The notes under the pieces: model-generated
Told to the model about the DNA's origin: nothing
The model's database searches: none
What the model saw: the letters and a program-made list of their open reading frames with translations, nothing else
Shown here: positions 53,254 to 63,616 of the stretch, piece by piece
How positions within the stretch are numbered: the stretch's first letter is position 1
How the letters are laid out: every line of letters begins with the position of its first letter
Program-made: the position numbers and the translations under genes
NCBI GenBank assembly: GCA_003298465.1
Contig: QNGA01000008.1
Location: forward strand, 62,001-126,000
DNA length: 64,000 bases
Origin: a halophilic archaeon
GTDB lineage: Archaea; Halobacteriota; Halobacteria; Halobacteriales; Haladaptataceae
Direction of reading: 5' to 3'

Positions 53254-53801
53254 CGGTCGTCCTCTGCGGTTGATGAGTCCTCCAAGGAGGTCGATCGAAG
53301 GTCTTCGAGCGCTGTGAGAATCCCCTCCGCTCCTGGATTAACACCTACAGGGGAGACGTGACTCCACTGGATTTCCCCCTCATCGTCAATCACAAACAAG
53401 GCACGCTCAGCTGTACCGTCTTTATCTCGATAGACACCGTATGCATTAGCAACATCGCCTTTCGGTTCAAAATCTGCAAGTAATGGGAAATCGAGATTTC
53501 GAGCTTCAGAGAACGCGGCATGACACCAGGTGCTATCGACCGAGAGGCCGAGTAACTCCGCATCGTATCGTTTGAATTCCGGTAAAATCTCGTTGTACAG
53601 TGCCATTTGATCGCTACAGACTGGACTCCAATCTGCGGGATAGAACGCAAGAATCACAGGCTGACCGCGAAACTCACTCAATGAAAGCTGTTGGTCAGGC
53701 GTGGCATAGAGTGTGAAATCAGGTGCCTGTTGTCCGGAATCGAGTACCTCCGACGAATATGCCTGAGCACCATACTCGAACTCGTAATCGTTTGCACTCA
53801 T
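53250..53801 (-). CDS. Peroxiredoxin (AhpC/TSA family)
   Basis: A 183-residue protein. The peroxidatic cysteine is in LAFYPADWSPVCSDQMALYN, and a second cysteine, in VDSTWCHAAFSEARNLDFPL, could resolve it. SQQ-type lead and the end LFVIDDEGEIQWSHVSP fit the family. It reduces peroxides using thiols, probably with the co-transcribed DsbA-like protein as reductant (inference). The start is the ATG at 53801. Confidence 0.9.
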   Translation of the reverse strand: MSANDYEFEYGAQAYSSEVLDSGQQAPDFTLYATPDQQLSLSEFRGQPVILAFYPADWSPVCSDQMALYNEILPEFKRYDAELLGLSVDSTWCHAAFSEARNLDFPLLADFEPKGDVANAYGVYRDKDGTAERALFVIDDEGEIQWSHVSPVGVNPGAEGILTALEDLRSTSLEDSSTAEDDR

Positions 53802-54057
53802 CTCTCATCCCTCTCCGTTAGGTTCGCTACCAAAGACCAAACTCTTTTCTATGCATTTCGAATTGAGTAATTTTAGAAATTTAAGAGGCTCACCTGTCGA
53901 CTATCAATTGAACAAGATGGTGGATGCATCCATCTGCAAAAAAGACCGGGAACTCGACTATACCCCTGGAAAGCTAGACACAGTGTTTCCACCCATAAAT
54001 GTAGAGTGTTTTACAATTTTGACACCCTTTTTGTATTCTGAACACATATCCACAGAT

Positions 54058-54204
54058 ATGGAAGGTGATTCCTACACCCAGGATCCGGAAGCCCGTCAGA
54101 CCTCTCCAATGCAAGAGTTCGGTCGGCGTGAGGTTGCCATTGGCTTCGTGGTTCTTTTCGTCGGAATGCTGATTTCGTACGTGATTCCGGCGTTGTTTAT
54201 CTGA
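54058..54204 (+). CDS. Small single-span membrane protein (DUF7550-like)
   Basis: A 48-residue protein, MEGDSYTQDPEARQTSPMQE, then FGRREVAIGFVVLFVGMLIS and YVIPALFI. One hydrophobic segment follows an acidic, Arg-containing lead. The layout is that of the small haloarchaeal DUF7550-like proteins. An open frame to 53851 upstream is not conserved in composition. Confidence 0.55.
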   Translation: MEGDSYTQDPEARQTSPMQEFGRREVAIGFVVLFVGMLISYVIPALFI

Positions 54205-54435
54205 AGTAGTAATGATTGTCGTCCCCGGAATCAAAATAGAGAGATGAATCGCTGCGAGCTACGGTTTTAGTGCTAATATAACACAATAATAATTGAAGCG
54301 CAAATTTGGCTATTATATCCTCTGACATGGCAGTATTGATATCTAGTGACGAATTTCGTCCCTTCAATATGAAAGAGTTACTGATTGAATATCTAGTGGA
54401 AATAGAATGTGAATTTTTTAATGTAGTCATTATCA

Positions 54436-54689
54436 TTATCTGACCCATATCTGTTTAATCGACTCGTGATTAATATCTGGCCGATATTTATAACCGACAC
54501 ACCGACCGACATCGGCACTGATGAGTCTATATCCTCTCTGATAGCAGTCGGTGATAATGTGTTCATAGACGTACAACTTATCTTGGGAAATTCTTGGTAA
54601 GTCAAACGGTGATTTGTGTTCGTAACCGAAAGGAGTGATCGGCTTCAGGATTGAACCAGTGCTGGTTAAAATCGACCAAAAATAGGGCT
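54436..54689 (-). pseudogene. Unrecognised coding remnant
   Basis: The minus strand is open from about 54689 and reads SILTSTGSILKPITPFGYEH, then RISQDKLYVYEHIITDCYQR and GYRLISADVGRCVGYKYRPD before a TAA at 54436. It looks coding but has no start codon, and it is less acidic than its neighbours. I do not recognise it; it may be the end of a foreign gene. Confidence 0.35.
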
Positions 54690-54829
54690 ATTCGCATTAA
54701 CTACCAATTACAGCTTTGTATCGAGGAATTATTTCCGTTATCTTAGATCCTTCTACCACTGGTAGTGCTTAGTCAACGAACGAGGAGTTCATGAAATTGG
54801 ATGTCACGAAAAGCCAAAACTGTAAACAC

Positions 54830-54855
54830 CCATTACAGACATAGTTTTGTAATGG
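54830..54855. promoter_or_regulatory. Operator-like palindrome, third site
   Basis: CCATTACA, ten bases (GACATAGTTT), TGTAATGG: eight-base arms. It has the same R-TTACA-N10-TGTAA-Y geometry as the pair at 30790 and 30835. A further half-site, CTGTAA, lies just upstream at 54820. Confidence 0.5.
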
Positions 54856-55223
54856 AAACTCCCGACTACATCCAGATTCGATTTGTTACGTCGGTATATG
54901 ACGCTTACCAAGATCAGGCACCTCGAAATGTTCTGTGATAAGATAGCAACCTCCCTCTAGTGGATAGTAGTTAATTCACCCCTCCGACAGAGTGGTACTA
55001 TTGCTGAGTTATTGTCAGTACCAACTGCAGCAGTGTCTCTGCCGAGCCGAATCACTATAGTTTCGGTAGAAAAGCAATCTGATCATCTCTCTCGCTCATT
55101 TCCTATGAGTAAGAGTAATTTATATTCAAGATTTAAAAATAGGAAGAAACAGGCGGGTGTGAGCGACCTACTATCTATGCCCTGTGCCGAACCCAGACGA
55201 TTCGTTGAAATAAGTGAATCAGT

Positions 55224-55682
55224 CTACTTTGTATCTGAGCGGACAAACGTCACTGGACATGGTGCTGAGAGCATTACCTCCTGGGCCACACTCCCAAAGA
55301 CTGCTTTTCCGGCGGGCGATCGCCGCCGCCCGCCGACTATGATCCTATCTGCATCGACTGAGTTCGCTAGGTCGACGATGGCTTTGCCGTGATCACCGAC
55401 CGCACCACGGATTTCATAATTTATTCCGGTCTCCTCGAATTGTTCTGCGATCTGACGAACTGTCGTTTGACGGCTCGCGACGTCGTCCGGCGACACTTCC
55501 CTAACAGTAGTGTTAATTCCCAGTTTGTCGAGAGTCTCCTCGTATTCATCCGGGGTAAACACATGCCCCAGTACGACCGTCGCCCCGGTTGGACCAGCGA
55601 CGTCGATAGTCTCTTCTACGAGCCGATCGGCGCGTTTAGCGTCGCTTGGCCCGATAGCTAATAGTATGGTTTCGATCACCAT
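55224..55682 (-). CDS. Universal stress protein (UspA)
   Basis: A 152-residue UspA-fold protein, MVIETILLAIGPSDAKRADR, with ATVVLGHVFTPDEYEETLDK and the nucleotide site IIVGGRRRSPAGKAVFGSVA near the end (G-x2-R-x9-G-S). The end CPVTFVRS is typical. An in-frame ATG two codons upstream (55688) is possible. It is divergent from the RCK_C membrane gene at 56043. Confidence 0.85.
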   Translation of the reverse strand: MVIETILLAIGPSDAKRADRLVEETIDVAGPTGATVVLGHVFTPDEYEETLDKLGINTTVREVSPDDVASRQTTVRQIAEQFEETGINYEIRGAVGDHGKAIVDLANSVDADRIIVGGRRRSPAGKAVFGSVAQEVMLSAPCPVTFVRSDTK

Positions 55683-56042
55683 GTACACATATTCACATGG
55701 AATCTAATTAAACACAGGGGATATTTGACTGCGGGCTGATGTTTTGGTTTGAGAATCGTCTGGTACAACTCGCACTTGCTTCGACGACTTTGGTGAAATC
55801 CGCATGATTCGATGGGTGAAGACCACTAGCAGATACTCCAGCAAGTCTATATCCAGTTACGCAGAACGTTTCATTATCATAAGTTTCAGTGGTACGATCA
55901 AGGCTCCAAGAAACAGTGCTATTCCGACATCGATGATGATACGAATTAACTAGATGGTTCATCAGTATCGTAACAAAAAGTGTTTACATTATTCGTCCGT
56001 CAAATCCTCATCGATTTGTGTTCTGAGCGCGAGTTCCACAGC

Positions 56043-56801
56043 ATGATTGCCATGTACCGTATTCTCACGGTTTTGTTGATCTTTGCCCTTTCATTGCTCA
56101 TTGTCCGGATTGGGTCGATCGCACTTCGAATGACGGGTCTTTCACCGGATATCGCTTCGTTTCAATCCATATCGGCGTTTTCCGGGACGGGATATACCAC
56201 CGAGGAAGCAGAACAGACTGTTTCGACGCCAGGGAGACGAAAAACGGTAAAAGCCCTTATCCGTCTCGGTAGCATCGGTCTCATCGGCGCGCTTGCATCG
56301 CTCACGCTTTCGTTCACTAAGTCCAACACGAATGACTCCCTCACCATCGCATACATTCTCGGTGGCTCTAGCTTCCTCATCCTCGCTGCAAGAAGTCGCT
56401 GGCTCAATACGTTCATTACACCGCTCATCGAACGAGCACTCCGTCGGACGACGGACCTCGAAATTACGGATTACAAGAAGTTGCTCGGCCTCCAAAGCGA
56501 GTACGATGTCGCTGACATCAACGTTGGAGAGGAGAGCTGGCTTGCTAATGCCACGCCTCGTGATTTGAAACTCGGTGACGAAGGTGTGCTCCTTCTCGGT
56601 ATCAAGCGTGATGATTCGTACATCGGAGCACCAGATTCCAATACGGAGGTCAAACCGGGAGACACCGTAATTCTTTACGGAAAGGAAGATCGGTTACAGG
56701 AGCTTTCGAACCGTAGAACAGGTGACGATCAAGCACACGAGGACGCTGTTAATGATCACAATGAAATTCTGGAAGAGCAAAAGGATTTACTGAATCAATA
56801 A
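56043..56801 (+). CDS. Small membrane protein with C-terminal RCK_C domain, paralogue 1
   Basis: A 252-residue protein. Three hydrophobic segments occupy about residues 1-120: YRILTVLLIFALSLLIVRIG, LIRLGSIGLIGALASLTLSF and one more. Between the first two is a conserved loop, FQSISAFSGTGYTTEEAEQT, that resembles TrkH pore-loop motifs. From about residue 150 a TrkA_C (RCK_C) domain reads ITDYKKLLGLQSEYDVADIN and EVKPGDTVILYGKEDRLQEL. Known family members are unassigned; regulated ion transport is an inference. The start matches the paralogue at 62238 (MAAIYPILSLLL). Confidence 0.8.
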   Translation: MIAMYRILTVLLIFALSLLIVRIGSIALRMTGLSPDIASFQSISAFSGTGYTTEEAEQTVSTPGRRKTVKALIRLGSIGLIGALASLTLSFTKSNTNDSLTIAYILGGSSFLILAARSRWLNTFITPLIERALRRTTDLEITDYKKLLGLQSEYDVADINVGEESWLANATPRDLKLGDEGVLLLGIKRDDSYIGAPDSNTEVKPGDTVILYGKEDRLQELSNRRTGDDQAHEDAVNDHNEILEEQKDLLNQ

Positions 56802-56823
56802 GTGTTGTATCCCCAACATTTGT

Positions 56824-58677
56824 TCATGTTTTGCAGTATTCGACGGCTTCACGGACAGCTTCTTTCCGACCGATGAATGTCAGATAGTCCCCTTGTTCAA
56901 TCGAGTAGTCTAAATGAGGCAGCTGATTGGTCTCATTATGGCTAATGAGTGCAATGTGACACTCTCCCGGGAGTTCAGTTCTGAGTTTTAACACCGTCTT
57001 TCCGATGACTTCATCCGCGGAGACTTCGACTTCTTGGATATCACCTTCTCTGTCTCTCTCCGTCATCCATCGAGCGATTGCTGGACGTTCGATGATGTTG
57101 TCCATCGACAACGCAATCGACAGCCAACTTGGAATTGATTCAATATCAAGATCATCGAACGCCTCTAGATTGCCCGGTTCGTTGACCCTGGCAACGACGG
57201 TTTCGACATTAAACGTGTTCTTCGCAAGTTGTCCGATCAGGAGGTTTATGTGGTCGTCCGCTGTCGCAGCTGCAACCACTTTCGCATTGTAAGCGCCGGC
57301 GTTCTCCAGAATATCCAGTTGTTCCCCCTCGCCGTAGAGAACAGTAAATCCCTCCTGCCGTAGTTCTTCGACAACACGCTCGTCGCTCTCGATGATCAGA
57401 ACATCTTCACCCCTGTCTTCAAGTCGTTCAGCTAGTGCTGTACCAACACGCCCACCCCCAATGATGATTACCCGCATCGGAATCACGTCCAATGTCTGTC
57501 CGAGATGACGAGCTAATCCACCTTCAATGACCACGGTCGCAAAGACGATTAGAAACACCGTTCCGACCAGCGTCGTTGCTACCGTCGGATTTTGTGGCCG
57601 AAGTTCGAGCGCGAACAACGTCGCGACGCTGGCCGGAATGATTCCACGGGGACCAATAACGCTGATGAACAGGCGTTCCTGGTATGTAAAGCGACTGCCA
57701 ACCGTACAAAGGAAAACGATTGCAGGTCGTACGACGCCCGCAACCGCGACGACTGCGATAATCCCGCCAATTCCTAATGTGAGGATATCATCGAAAGAAA
57801 GCAAGGATGCGAGGGTTACGAAAACGAAGGCGATTACGAGGAGCGTAATGTCGCCCTTGAATCGTTCGATATCTTCTCGGTATGGGATATCGGTGTTTCC
57901 GAGGACGAATCCACTGGTCGCGGCGGCAGCAATACCTGCCTCGGATACTTGTACTTCGGCGATTCCGTATGCGGTCAATGAAGCTACGAGAACGATGAGA
58001 CGGGCATTCTCTGGGGCATTCTCGACAGATAAATTAACGTGATGGAGGATATACCACACAACTGCTGCACTGGCACCTCCCACGAGAATGCCGAGCCCAA
58101 ATCGTATTGCAAACTCCTGCACGAGTGTGGCCAGGTCGCGCGAATCCAGTAAGACGTATTCGAACATCACGATAGAGAGAATCGCCGCCGTAACGTCATT
58201 GACGACACCCTCTGTTTCAAGCGTCGTGGCGACACGTTCACGGACGGGAACGATGTTCATAATTGGGGTAATCACCGTCGGCCCGGTCGCGACAAGGAGC
58301 GACCCGACCAAAAACGCAACATTCCATGGGGTACCCACCACGTATCGGACGACGATAGCCGTTCCAACTAGTGAGAGGAGCACACCGATGGTGATCAGTC
58401 GAAATGACTCTTGAGGTGCTTCGCGAATCCGTTCGAGATGGAGATTGAATGCCCCTTCGAAAACAATGATCGCAACGCTAAGGCCCACGATGGCCGGAAG
58501 TGCGTCCCCGAATACGGCAGGGGTAATGAAACCGAACCCTTCCGGCCCAACGACGACTCCACCAAAAATCAAAAACGTTACACTTGGAATTCGCAACCAA
58601 TCCGCGAGAACCTGCGCTGTGACTCCTACCCCCATGATCGTTATGACGCTTCGTATGATGTCGATTGCGCCACTCAT
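56824..58677 (-). CDS. CPA-type cation/proton antiporter with RCK_N and RCK_C domains
   Basis: A 617-residue membrane protein. Residues 1-390 form the NhaP/KefC-type transport domain with about eleven hydrophobic segments (DWLRIPSVTFLIFGGVVVGP, GTAIVVRYVVGTPWNVAFLV, ATGPTVITPIMNIVPVRERV). Residues about 400-520 are RCK_N with RVIIIGGGRVGTALAERLED. Residues about 535-617 are RCK_C. Such proteins exchange K+ or Na+ for H+ and are gated by nucleotides. The gene converges on the RCK_C membrane gene with only a 22-base gap. Confidence 0.9.
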   Translation of the reverse strand: MSGAIDIIRSVITIMGVGVTAQVLADWLRIPSVTFLIFGGVVVGPEGFGFITPAVFGDALPAIVGLSVAIIVFEGAFNLHLERIREAPQESFRLITIGVLLSLVGTAIVVRYVVGTPWNVAFLVGSLLVATGPTVITPIMNIVPVRERVATTLETEGVVNDVTAAILSIVMFEYVLLDSRDLATLVQEFAIRFGLGILVGGASAAVVWYILHHVNLSVENAPENARLIVLVASLTAYGIAEVQVSEAGIAAAATSGFVLGNTDIPYREDIERFKGDITLLVIAFVFVTLASLLSFDDILTLGIGGIIAVVAVAGVVRPAIVFLCTVGSRFTYQERLFISVIGPRGIIPASVATLFALELRPQNPTVATTLVGTVFLIVFATVVIEGGLARHLGQTLDVIPMRVIIIGGGRVGTALAERLEDRGEDVLIIESDERVVEELRQEGFTVLYGEGEQLDILENAGAYNAKVVAAATADDHINLLIGQLAKNTFNVETVVARVNEPGNLEAFDDLDIESIPSWLSIALSMDNIIERPAIARWMTERDREGDIQEVEVSADEVIGKTVLKLRTELPGECHIALISHNETNQLPHLDYSIEQGDYLTFIGRKEAVREAVEYCKT

Positions 58678-58894
58678 GGTGCGACATCACACGAGACTTG
58701 TGTGTCGGTGTTGGGTTGTCTCATCCTCTGTTTTTCGCTCTGTTACTGATTTTGGGTGATCGATGCTCAAAATACGATCTAAATATGAGAGGAAGGAGAA
58801 CCTGGTAGTTCGATATCCGCCGCAACGTCCAACAGTATTCCATTGAAGAGCGAGAGTCGGTATCTCTTTAGGCCTACTCGAACCCTGCACGAGG

Positions 58895-61123
58895 TCACCC
58901 GTCTTCAGGTGGTTCGCCACCAAGCTCGTCCGCAGTTTCCTCGTAGAACTCGCGCATTTCATCGGTGACGGAGGGTTTTATCTTTTGCAGCGTCTCCTCA
59001 AAGTGCTCGCGTGTAACTACCATGTCCTCTGTCGCTTCGTCGATTTCTTCAGCCGAATCGACACCCTCGCTTTCCACCATTGTCACTGCCTCGTCCAAGG
59101 CGAGCATGCTCGCCTCACGAACGATAGCCTCAATGTCGCCCCCCGTGTACCCGTCGGTTTGTTCGGCAAGGTCATCGAAATCGATGTCATCAGCAACCGG
59201 CATATCTCGGACATGCACCAGGAAGATTTCGCGTCTGGCCTCCTGATCTGGGACGGGAACATAGATGTTCTTCTCCAATCGACCAGGACGGAGGAGTGCC
59301 CGGTCAATCATATCCGGACGATTGGTCGCACCCAAGACGAAGACGCCTCGCAACTCCTCGATTCCGTCGAGGTCAGTCAACAACTGCGAGACGACCCGTT
59401 CGGTTACTTGCGAATCGAACGATCCCCCGCGTTCGGGAGCGATCGAGTCGATTTCGTCGAAGAAAATGATCGTCGGAGCAGTCTGTCGCGCGCGTTGGAA
59501 GACCTCTCGAACGGCTCGTTCCGACTCCCCGACGAACTTGTTGAGGAGTTCCGGCCCCCTGACCGAGATGAAATTTACGTTGCTCGCGTTGGCAACTGCG
59601 CGTGCCATGAGCGTTTTCCCCGTTCCGGGCGGTCCGTACAGGAGAACACCCTTCGGAGCTTCAGTACGTAACTTATTGAACATCTGTGGATACGTGAGCG
59701 GCCATTCGACTGACCGAACCAGCTCGTGTTTCACCTGCTCAAGACCTCCAACATCGTCGTATGACACATCAGGAATTTCGACCAGCACCTCTCGCATCGC
59801 GCTCGGTTCGACGCTTTGGAAGGCTTCCTCGAAATCGTCTTCGATTATTTCTATTTCTTCCAGATCCTCCGGGGGAAGATCCTCCTCCATATCGATACCC
59901 TGTGTAACACGACGAAGGGCGTTCATCGCCGCTTCCTTCGCCAGTGATTCAATGTCGGCCCCCACGAATCCGTGCGTGCGGTCGGCGTACTCCCCCAAGT
60001 CGACATCGTCGGTGAGCGGCATCTCTCTCGTGTGAATCTGGAGGATTTCCAGCCGCCCATTCCTGTCAGGAACGCCGATTTCTATCTCACGGTCGAACCG
60101 GCCACCACGTCTGAGTGCTGGGTCAACGGCGTCGATACGGTTGGTCGCGCCGATGACGACGACATCGCCTCGAGCTTCAAGTCCGTCCATTAGCGAGAGG
60201 AGTTGCGCTACCACACGCTGTTCCATCTCACCAGTGACTTCCTCGCGCGCGGGTGCGACGGAATCAAGTTCGTCGATGAAGACTATCGCAGGCGAGTTCT
60301 CTTGGGCCTCCTCGAAGATTTCTCGAAGACGTTCTTCTGACTCGCCGTAGTACTTCGACATGATTTCCGGACCCGAAAGCGTGAAGAAGCTGGCGTCGAT
60401 CTCGTTGGCAACGGCTTTAGCGATCAGCGTCTTTCCAGTCCCTGGCGGTCCGTACAACAGGACACCCTTCGGCGGTGCGATCCCGAGGCGTCGGAACAGC
60501 TCTGGTTGACGCATCGGAAGCTCTATCATCTCCCGAACCATCCCGAGTTCGCGATTGAGTCCACCCACATCCTCGTACGTGACGTCTGGCATCTCTTCCG
60601 GCATCTCAGCGTGTTCCTCTCGGAGATCTTCCTCACTAATGGGTGTATCGCGGATAGTGAACTCTGTTTGGTCAGTGATAATAACTGGTCCAGTCGGATC
60701 CGTTTGCGTGACGAAGAATACAATAGACTGTCCCAACAGTCGCATATGGATTGTATCTCCCCGAACAACCGGCCGATCAAGGAGATGACGCTTGAGATAC
60801 GGTTCTGCCCCCCGTAACATGACGCGTTCCGGGAGAGCAATCGTGACCGAATCGGCTGCTTCAGGTTCGACTGGAGTCACTTCGACATAATCGTCGACAT
60901 CCACATCGGCGTTCGTACGAACGTTCGCGTCAATTCGGATAACGTCCTCCGGATCGCCCTCGTAGGCGTGCCGGACCTTCGCGACAGTTCGTCGATGACC
61001 CGTTATTTCGATGATGTTACCCGGTTGGATCTCTAGTTCGTCCATGCTTGCTTGACTCAGACGAGCAATTCCACGTCCGGTATCCTGTGAGGACAAGCCC
61101 TGGACACGTAGTTCGATAGCCAT
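58895..61123 (-). CDS. CDC48/VAT-type AAA+ ATPase
   Basis: A 742-residue protein with the CDC48/VAT layout: a double-psi N-domain (about residues 1-180), then two AAA+ rings. The first Walker A is [20 protein letters not shown] at about residue 225, the second [20 protein letters not shown] at about residue 500. Both Walker B motifs ([24 protein letters not shown]) and arginine fingers are present. It unfolds proteins for the proteasome or pulls apart complexes. It is probably one of several CDC48 copies in such genomes. The start is the ATG at 61123. Confidence 0.93.
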   Translation of the reverse strand: MAIELRVQGLSSQDTGRGIARLSQASMDELEIQPGNIIEITGHRRTVAKVRHAYEGDPEDVIRIDANVRTNADVDVDDYVEVTPVEPEAADSVTIALPERVMLRGAEPYLKRHLLDRPVVRGDTIHMRLLGQSIVFFVTQTDPTGPVIITDQTEFTIRDTPISEEDLREEHAEMPEEMPDVTYEDVGGLNRELGMVREMIELPMRQPELFRRLGIAPPKGVLLYGPPGTGKTLIAKAVANEIDASFFTLSGPEIMSKYYGESEERLREIFEEAQENSPAIVFIDELDSVAPAREEVTGEMEQRVVAQLLSLMDGLEARGDVVVIGATNRIDAVDPALRRGGRFDREIEIGVPDRNGRLEILQIHTREMPLTDDVDLGEYADRTHGFVGADIESLAKEAAMNALRRVTQGIDMEEDLPPEDLEEIEIIEDDFEEAFQSVEPSAMREVLVEIPDVSYDDVGGLEQVKHELVRSVEWPLTYPQMFNKLRTEAPKGVLLYGPPGTGKTLMARAVANASNVNFISVRGPELLNKFVGESERAVREVFQRARQTAPTIIFFDEIDSIAPERGGSFDSQVTERVVSQLLTDLDGIEELRGVFVLGATNRPDMIDRALLRPGRLEKNIYVPVPDQEARREIFLVHVRDMPVADDIDFDDLAEQTDGYTGGDIEAIVREASMLALDEAVTMVESEGVDSAEEIDEATEDMVVTREHFEETLQKIKPSVTDEMREFYEETADELGGEPPEDG

Positions 61124-61940
61124 GGTTAAGCACCTCTGTCTCGCGCTAGCATATCTCGTAGACTACTGGTAAATAGATTTTCGCGTCGCATGAACACGTT
61201 TGTATGTTCTCACATCTCTTTGTCAATATGAATCGACTCTAACTGACGATCAACCCTCGACAAGCAGAGGATGTGGCAGTATTCGAACAGTACGAAGACG
61301 ACACCGAATATGACGACGGTGAGGGGTGGAAATTACCGATGGATGATAATTAGTATATTGTTATAATCTTCAACATTGTTGAATTCCTCTTGTTCATAGT
61401 CACAGACGATTCACTGATGAGTTTCTACGCTTTCAATTGATCCACTGAATGTCGCATAGGTAACAGCGAACTATGGATGAAATAATCCGCGTTAAACTGG
61501 TGGTCAAACGTCGCCACAGAATGTAAATCTCAACAAATATATTTTAACACATTTATGATATTACTTATAAGATATAATATAATAATCATGGGTCGGTTTT
61601 TACGAGGAATCGAATTGTGAATATAACTTGGAGACATATCTGGACTGATAGTCTGGTTATTGCTGTATAATTCAAAAATCGAACCAGTATTATCGTTCCC
61701 AGATCATCACTCACGAGAATTGAGTTTAGATTTCTTTTGGATAGTAATATTATTTACTATTATTTCTAAGTGTTCATTACCATATCTAGTAAATGACTAA
61801 TCAACACCATTTATCAGATAGGATCTTCCCATTAGTTCACATCAATTTCGATCTTGGAAGGGCTTAGAGAGTTCATTCAATGAAGCGAGATGGCTCACGA
61901 TTAGACCGACTAACGTCAAATATTTGATGATTTTTCCCGC

Positions 61941-61960
61941 CGAATCGTCGAAACGATTCG
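61941..61960 (+). terminator. Hairpin followed by T run
   Basis: CGAATCGT, loop CGAA, ACGATTCG, followed at once by TTTTCT. The stem is perfect, and the T run follows on the plus strand. It looks like an intrinsic-type terminator, but no intact gene ends just upstream. Confidence 0.4.
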
Positions 61961-62065
61961 TTTTCTCCCCCAATATTCCGACTTCATCCACAACGTGGAT
62001 CCAGTCTATAACCTCCACTATCACGATGACAGTACCACCAGAACGTCTACGTTATCCAAACGACT

Positions 62066-62088
62066 CGTGATTGTTTGGCAATCACGAC
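62066..62088. repeat. Perfect nine-base-pair hairpin
   Basis: TCGTGATTG, loop TTTGG, CAATCACGA. It lies 150 bases upstream of the RCK_C membrane gene at 62238. Confidence 0.45.
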
Positions 62089-62237
62089 AAAAGCAAATCC
62101 ACGACTACATCACAAACGAGCAAATTGACGACTATGATAGATAGAGAGGCACACACAATCGAGTTATCTAGTTAATCCATCTCGCTTTCGGCGGGCCATG
62201 AGCACAGAGTTACTTGCGAGTGTACCGTGGATAGAGT

Positions 62238-63005
62238 ATGGCTGCCATTTATCCCATCCTGTCACTCTTGCTTACGTTCGCACTCGCCTTACTAATCATT
62301 CGAATCGGTGCGGTTGCGCTCAGAATGACTGGTGTTTCAGCCGATATCGCATCATTTCAGGCCACCTCAGCATTTTCAGGTGCTGGATACACGACTGAAG
62401 AAGCAGAACTGATCACCTCAACACCTGAAAGACGTAATATAGCCAAGCAACTCATCCGCCTCGGGAGTATCGGGGTTATAAGCGTCATTGCGTCGCTCGT
62501 GTTGTCGTTCACGAATGCAAGTGGTGGAAATCTCTATAGCCTTCTTTATATCATCGGTGGCGCAGTGGTCTTAATCCTGTTAGCACGGAGTGAGTGGCTC
62601 AACCACATTGTCACACCCATCATCGAATGGATGCTCAGTCGAACCACCGATCTCGAACTCCGAGATTATACACAAATGCTTGGTCTGCAGGACGATTATC
62701 GGGTCGCTGAAATCGACGCTGAAACGGGCGAATGGCTAACTAAAGGTACCTTAGCCGAGTTAGACCTTCCCGCCGAAGGAGTTCTTGTTCTCGCGATTGA
62801 GCACGCCGATGGATCGTTTGTTGGTGCGCCAGGGCCAGACACCGAGATCCACCCTGGCGATACGGTCGTTCTGTACGGCCAGGAACACCGCTTACAAGAA
62901 CTGTCGGAACGCGACGCCGACGACACCCAGGCACATGAAACGGCAATTGAAGACCACGAGGAACAGCTCGAAGCACAGGAACAAGACACCGAGAGTGACG
63001 CCTAG
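62238..63005 (+). CDS. Small membrane protein with C-terminal RCK_C domain, paralogue 2
   Basis: A 255-residue paralogue of the gene at 56043. It reads MAAIYPILSLLLTFALALLI, the loop FQATSAFSGAGYTTEEAELI, two more hydrophobic segments, and the RCK_C part (LRDYTQMLGLQDDYRVAEID, EIHPGDTVVLYGQEHRLQEL). The C-terminal 35 residues are acidic and helical. The two genes flank the antiporter and CDC48 genes, about 6 kb apart, so one may be a local duplication. Regulation of an ion path is inferred from RCK_C only. Confidence 0.8.
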   Translation: MAAIYPILSLLLTFALALLIIRIGAVALRMTGVSADIASFQATSAFSGAGYTTEEAELITSTPERRNIAKQLIRLGSIGVISVIASLVLSFTNASGGNLYSLLYIIGGAVVLILLARSEWLNHIVTPIIEWMLSRTTDLELRDYTQMLGLQDDYRVAEIDAETGEWLTKGTLAELDLPAEGVLVLAIEHADGSFVGAPGPDTEIHPGDTVVLYGQEHRLQELSERDADDTQAHETAIEDHEEQLEAQEQDTESDA

Positions 63006-63197
63006 CTACCTCATTCCCACTTCACTCTCGATTGATGGCATCATTCTCACCACCGTTGCTACACAAAACCCTGTCCCGGTTCGCTGGTGGACTCTGCAAA
63101 CTCGTCCTACCTCACGATTTTGAATGATTGAACATACTATGAAAATATATTTTAGTAAATGTAATTAATTTACAAAATTATTCTATCGTCCTCGCCG

Positions 63198-63585
63198 ATG
63201 TTCGAGCTACTGGAAGCGACCCAAGACGATGTAGTGGCAATTCGAATGGGGACTTGCAGTGCAGACGGGTACCACTGGTTCTACGAGCTTCTCGTCGAGA
63301 AGACGGAGAAACAGAGTACAGTGCATATATACGAAGAGACGCGAAACTGAACGATGTCGACGTATCTCACACCTGCAAGACATCCTCCCCCGACCTGCAA
63401 ACTAGGCCGAAGTTCGACATCGGCCGGTATGCCGCGGTCGGTGATTCCCGATGGGGCAAACTCCTCAACCACCAGTGGCAGGCGATCGCTCCGGTGTGGC
63501 CGGTTGCCCCTGACGAGATGCGGTATTAAGACCCGTCGGATCGTCGCCGCGCTCTCGCCTGTGTGAAACAGGGACTGACAATCCC
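63198..63585 (+). pseudogene. Broken SpoIIAA/STAS-like gene
   Basis: The first frame (63198-63350) reads MFELLEATQDDVVAIRMGTC, then EKTEKQSTVHIYEETRN and a TGA. The rest, in another frame, reads KFDIGRYAAVGDSRWGKLLN and QWQAIAPVWPVAPDEMRY before a TAA at 63527, with DPSDRRRALACVKQG continuing after it. This is the SpoIIAA-like STAS family, usually about 125 residues. At least one frameshift and one nonsense codon are needed to explain it. Confidence 0.75.
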
Positions 63586-63616
63586 GACGAGAACATCCCT
63601 TGATAATTGACTTACA

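Larger units (their letters stand above)
61124..62237. other. 1.1 kb AT-rich intergenic region
   Basis: No intact gene is supported. A plus-strand fragment at 61243-61353 reads QAEDVAVFEQYEDDTEYDDG without a start codon. A minus-strand 60-codon frame near 61842-62024 is weak. Two perfect hairpins lie at 61941-61960 and 62066-62088. Long A/T runs occur near 61530-61600. Confidence 0.4.

Noticed and set aside
53851..54057. Longer N-terminus for the small membrane protein at 54058
   Set aside because: The added residues are basic and irregular, and the inner ATG gives a compact protein typical of small haloarchaeal families.
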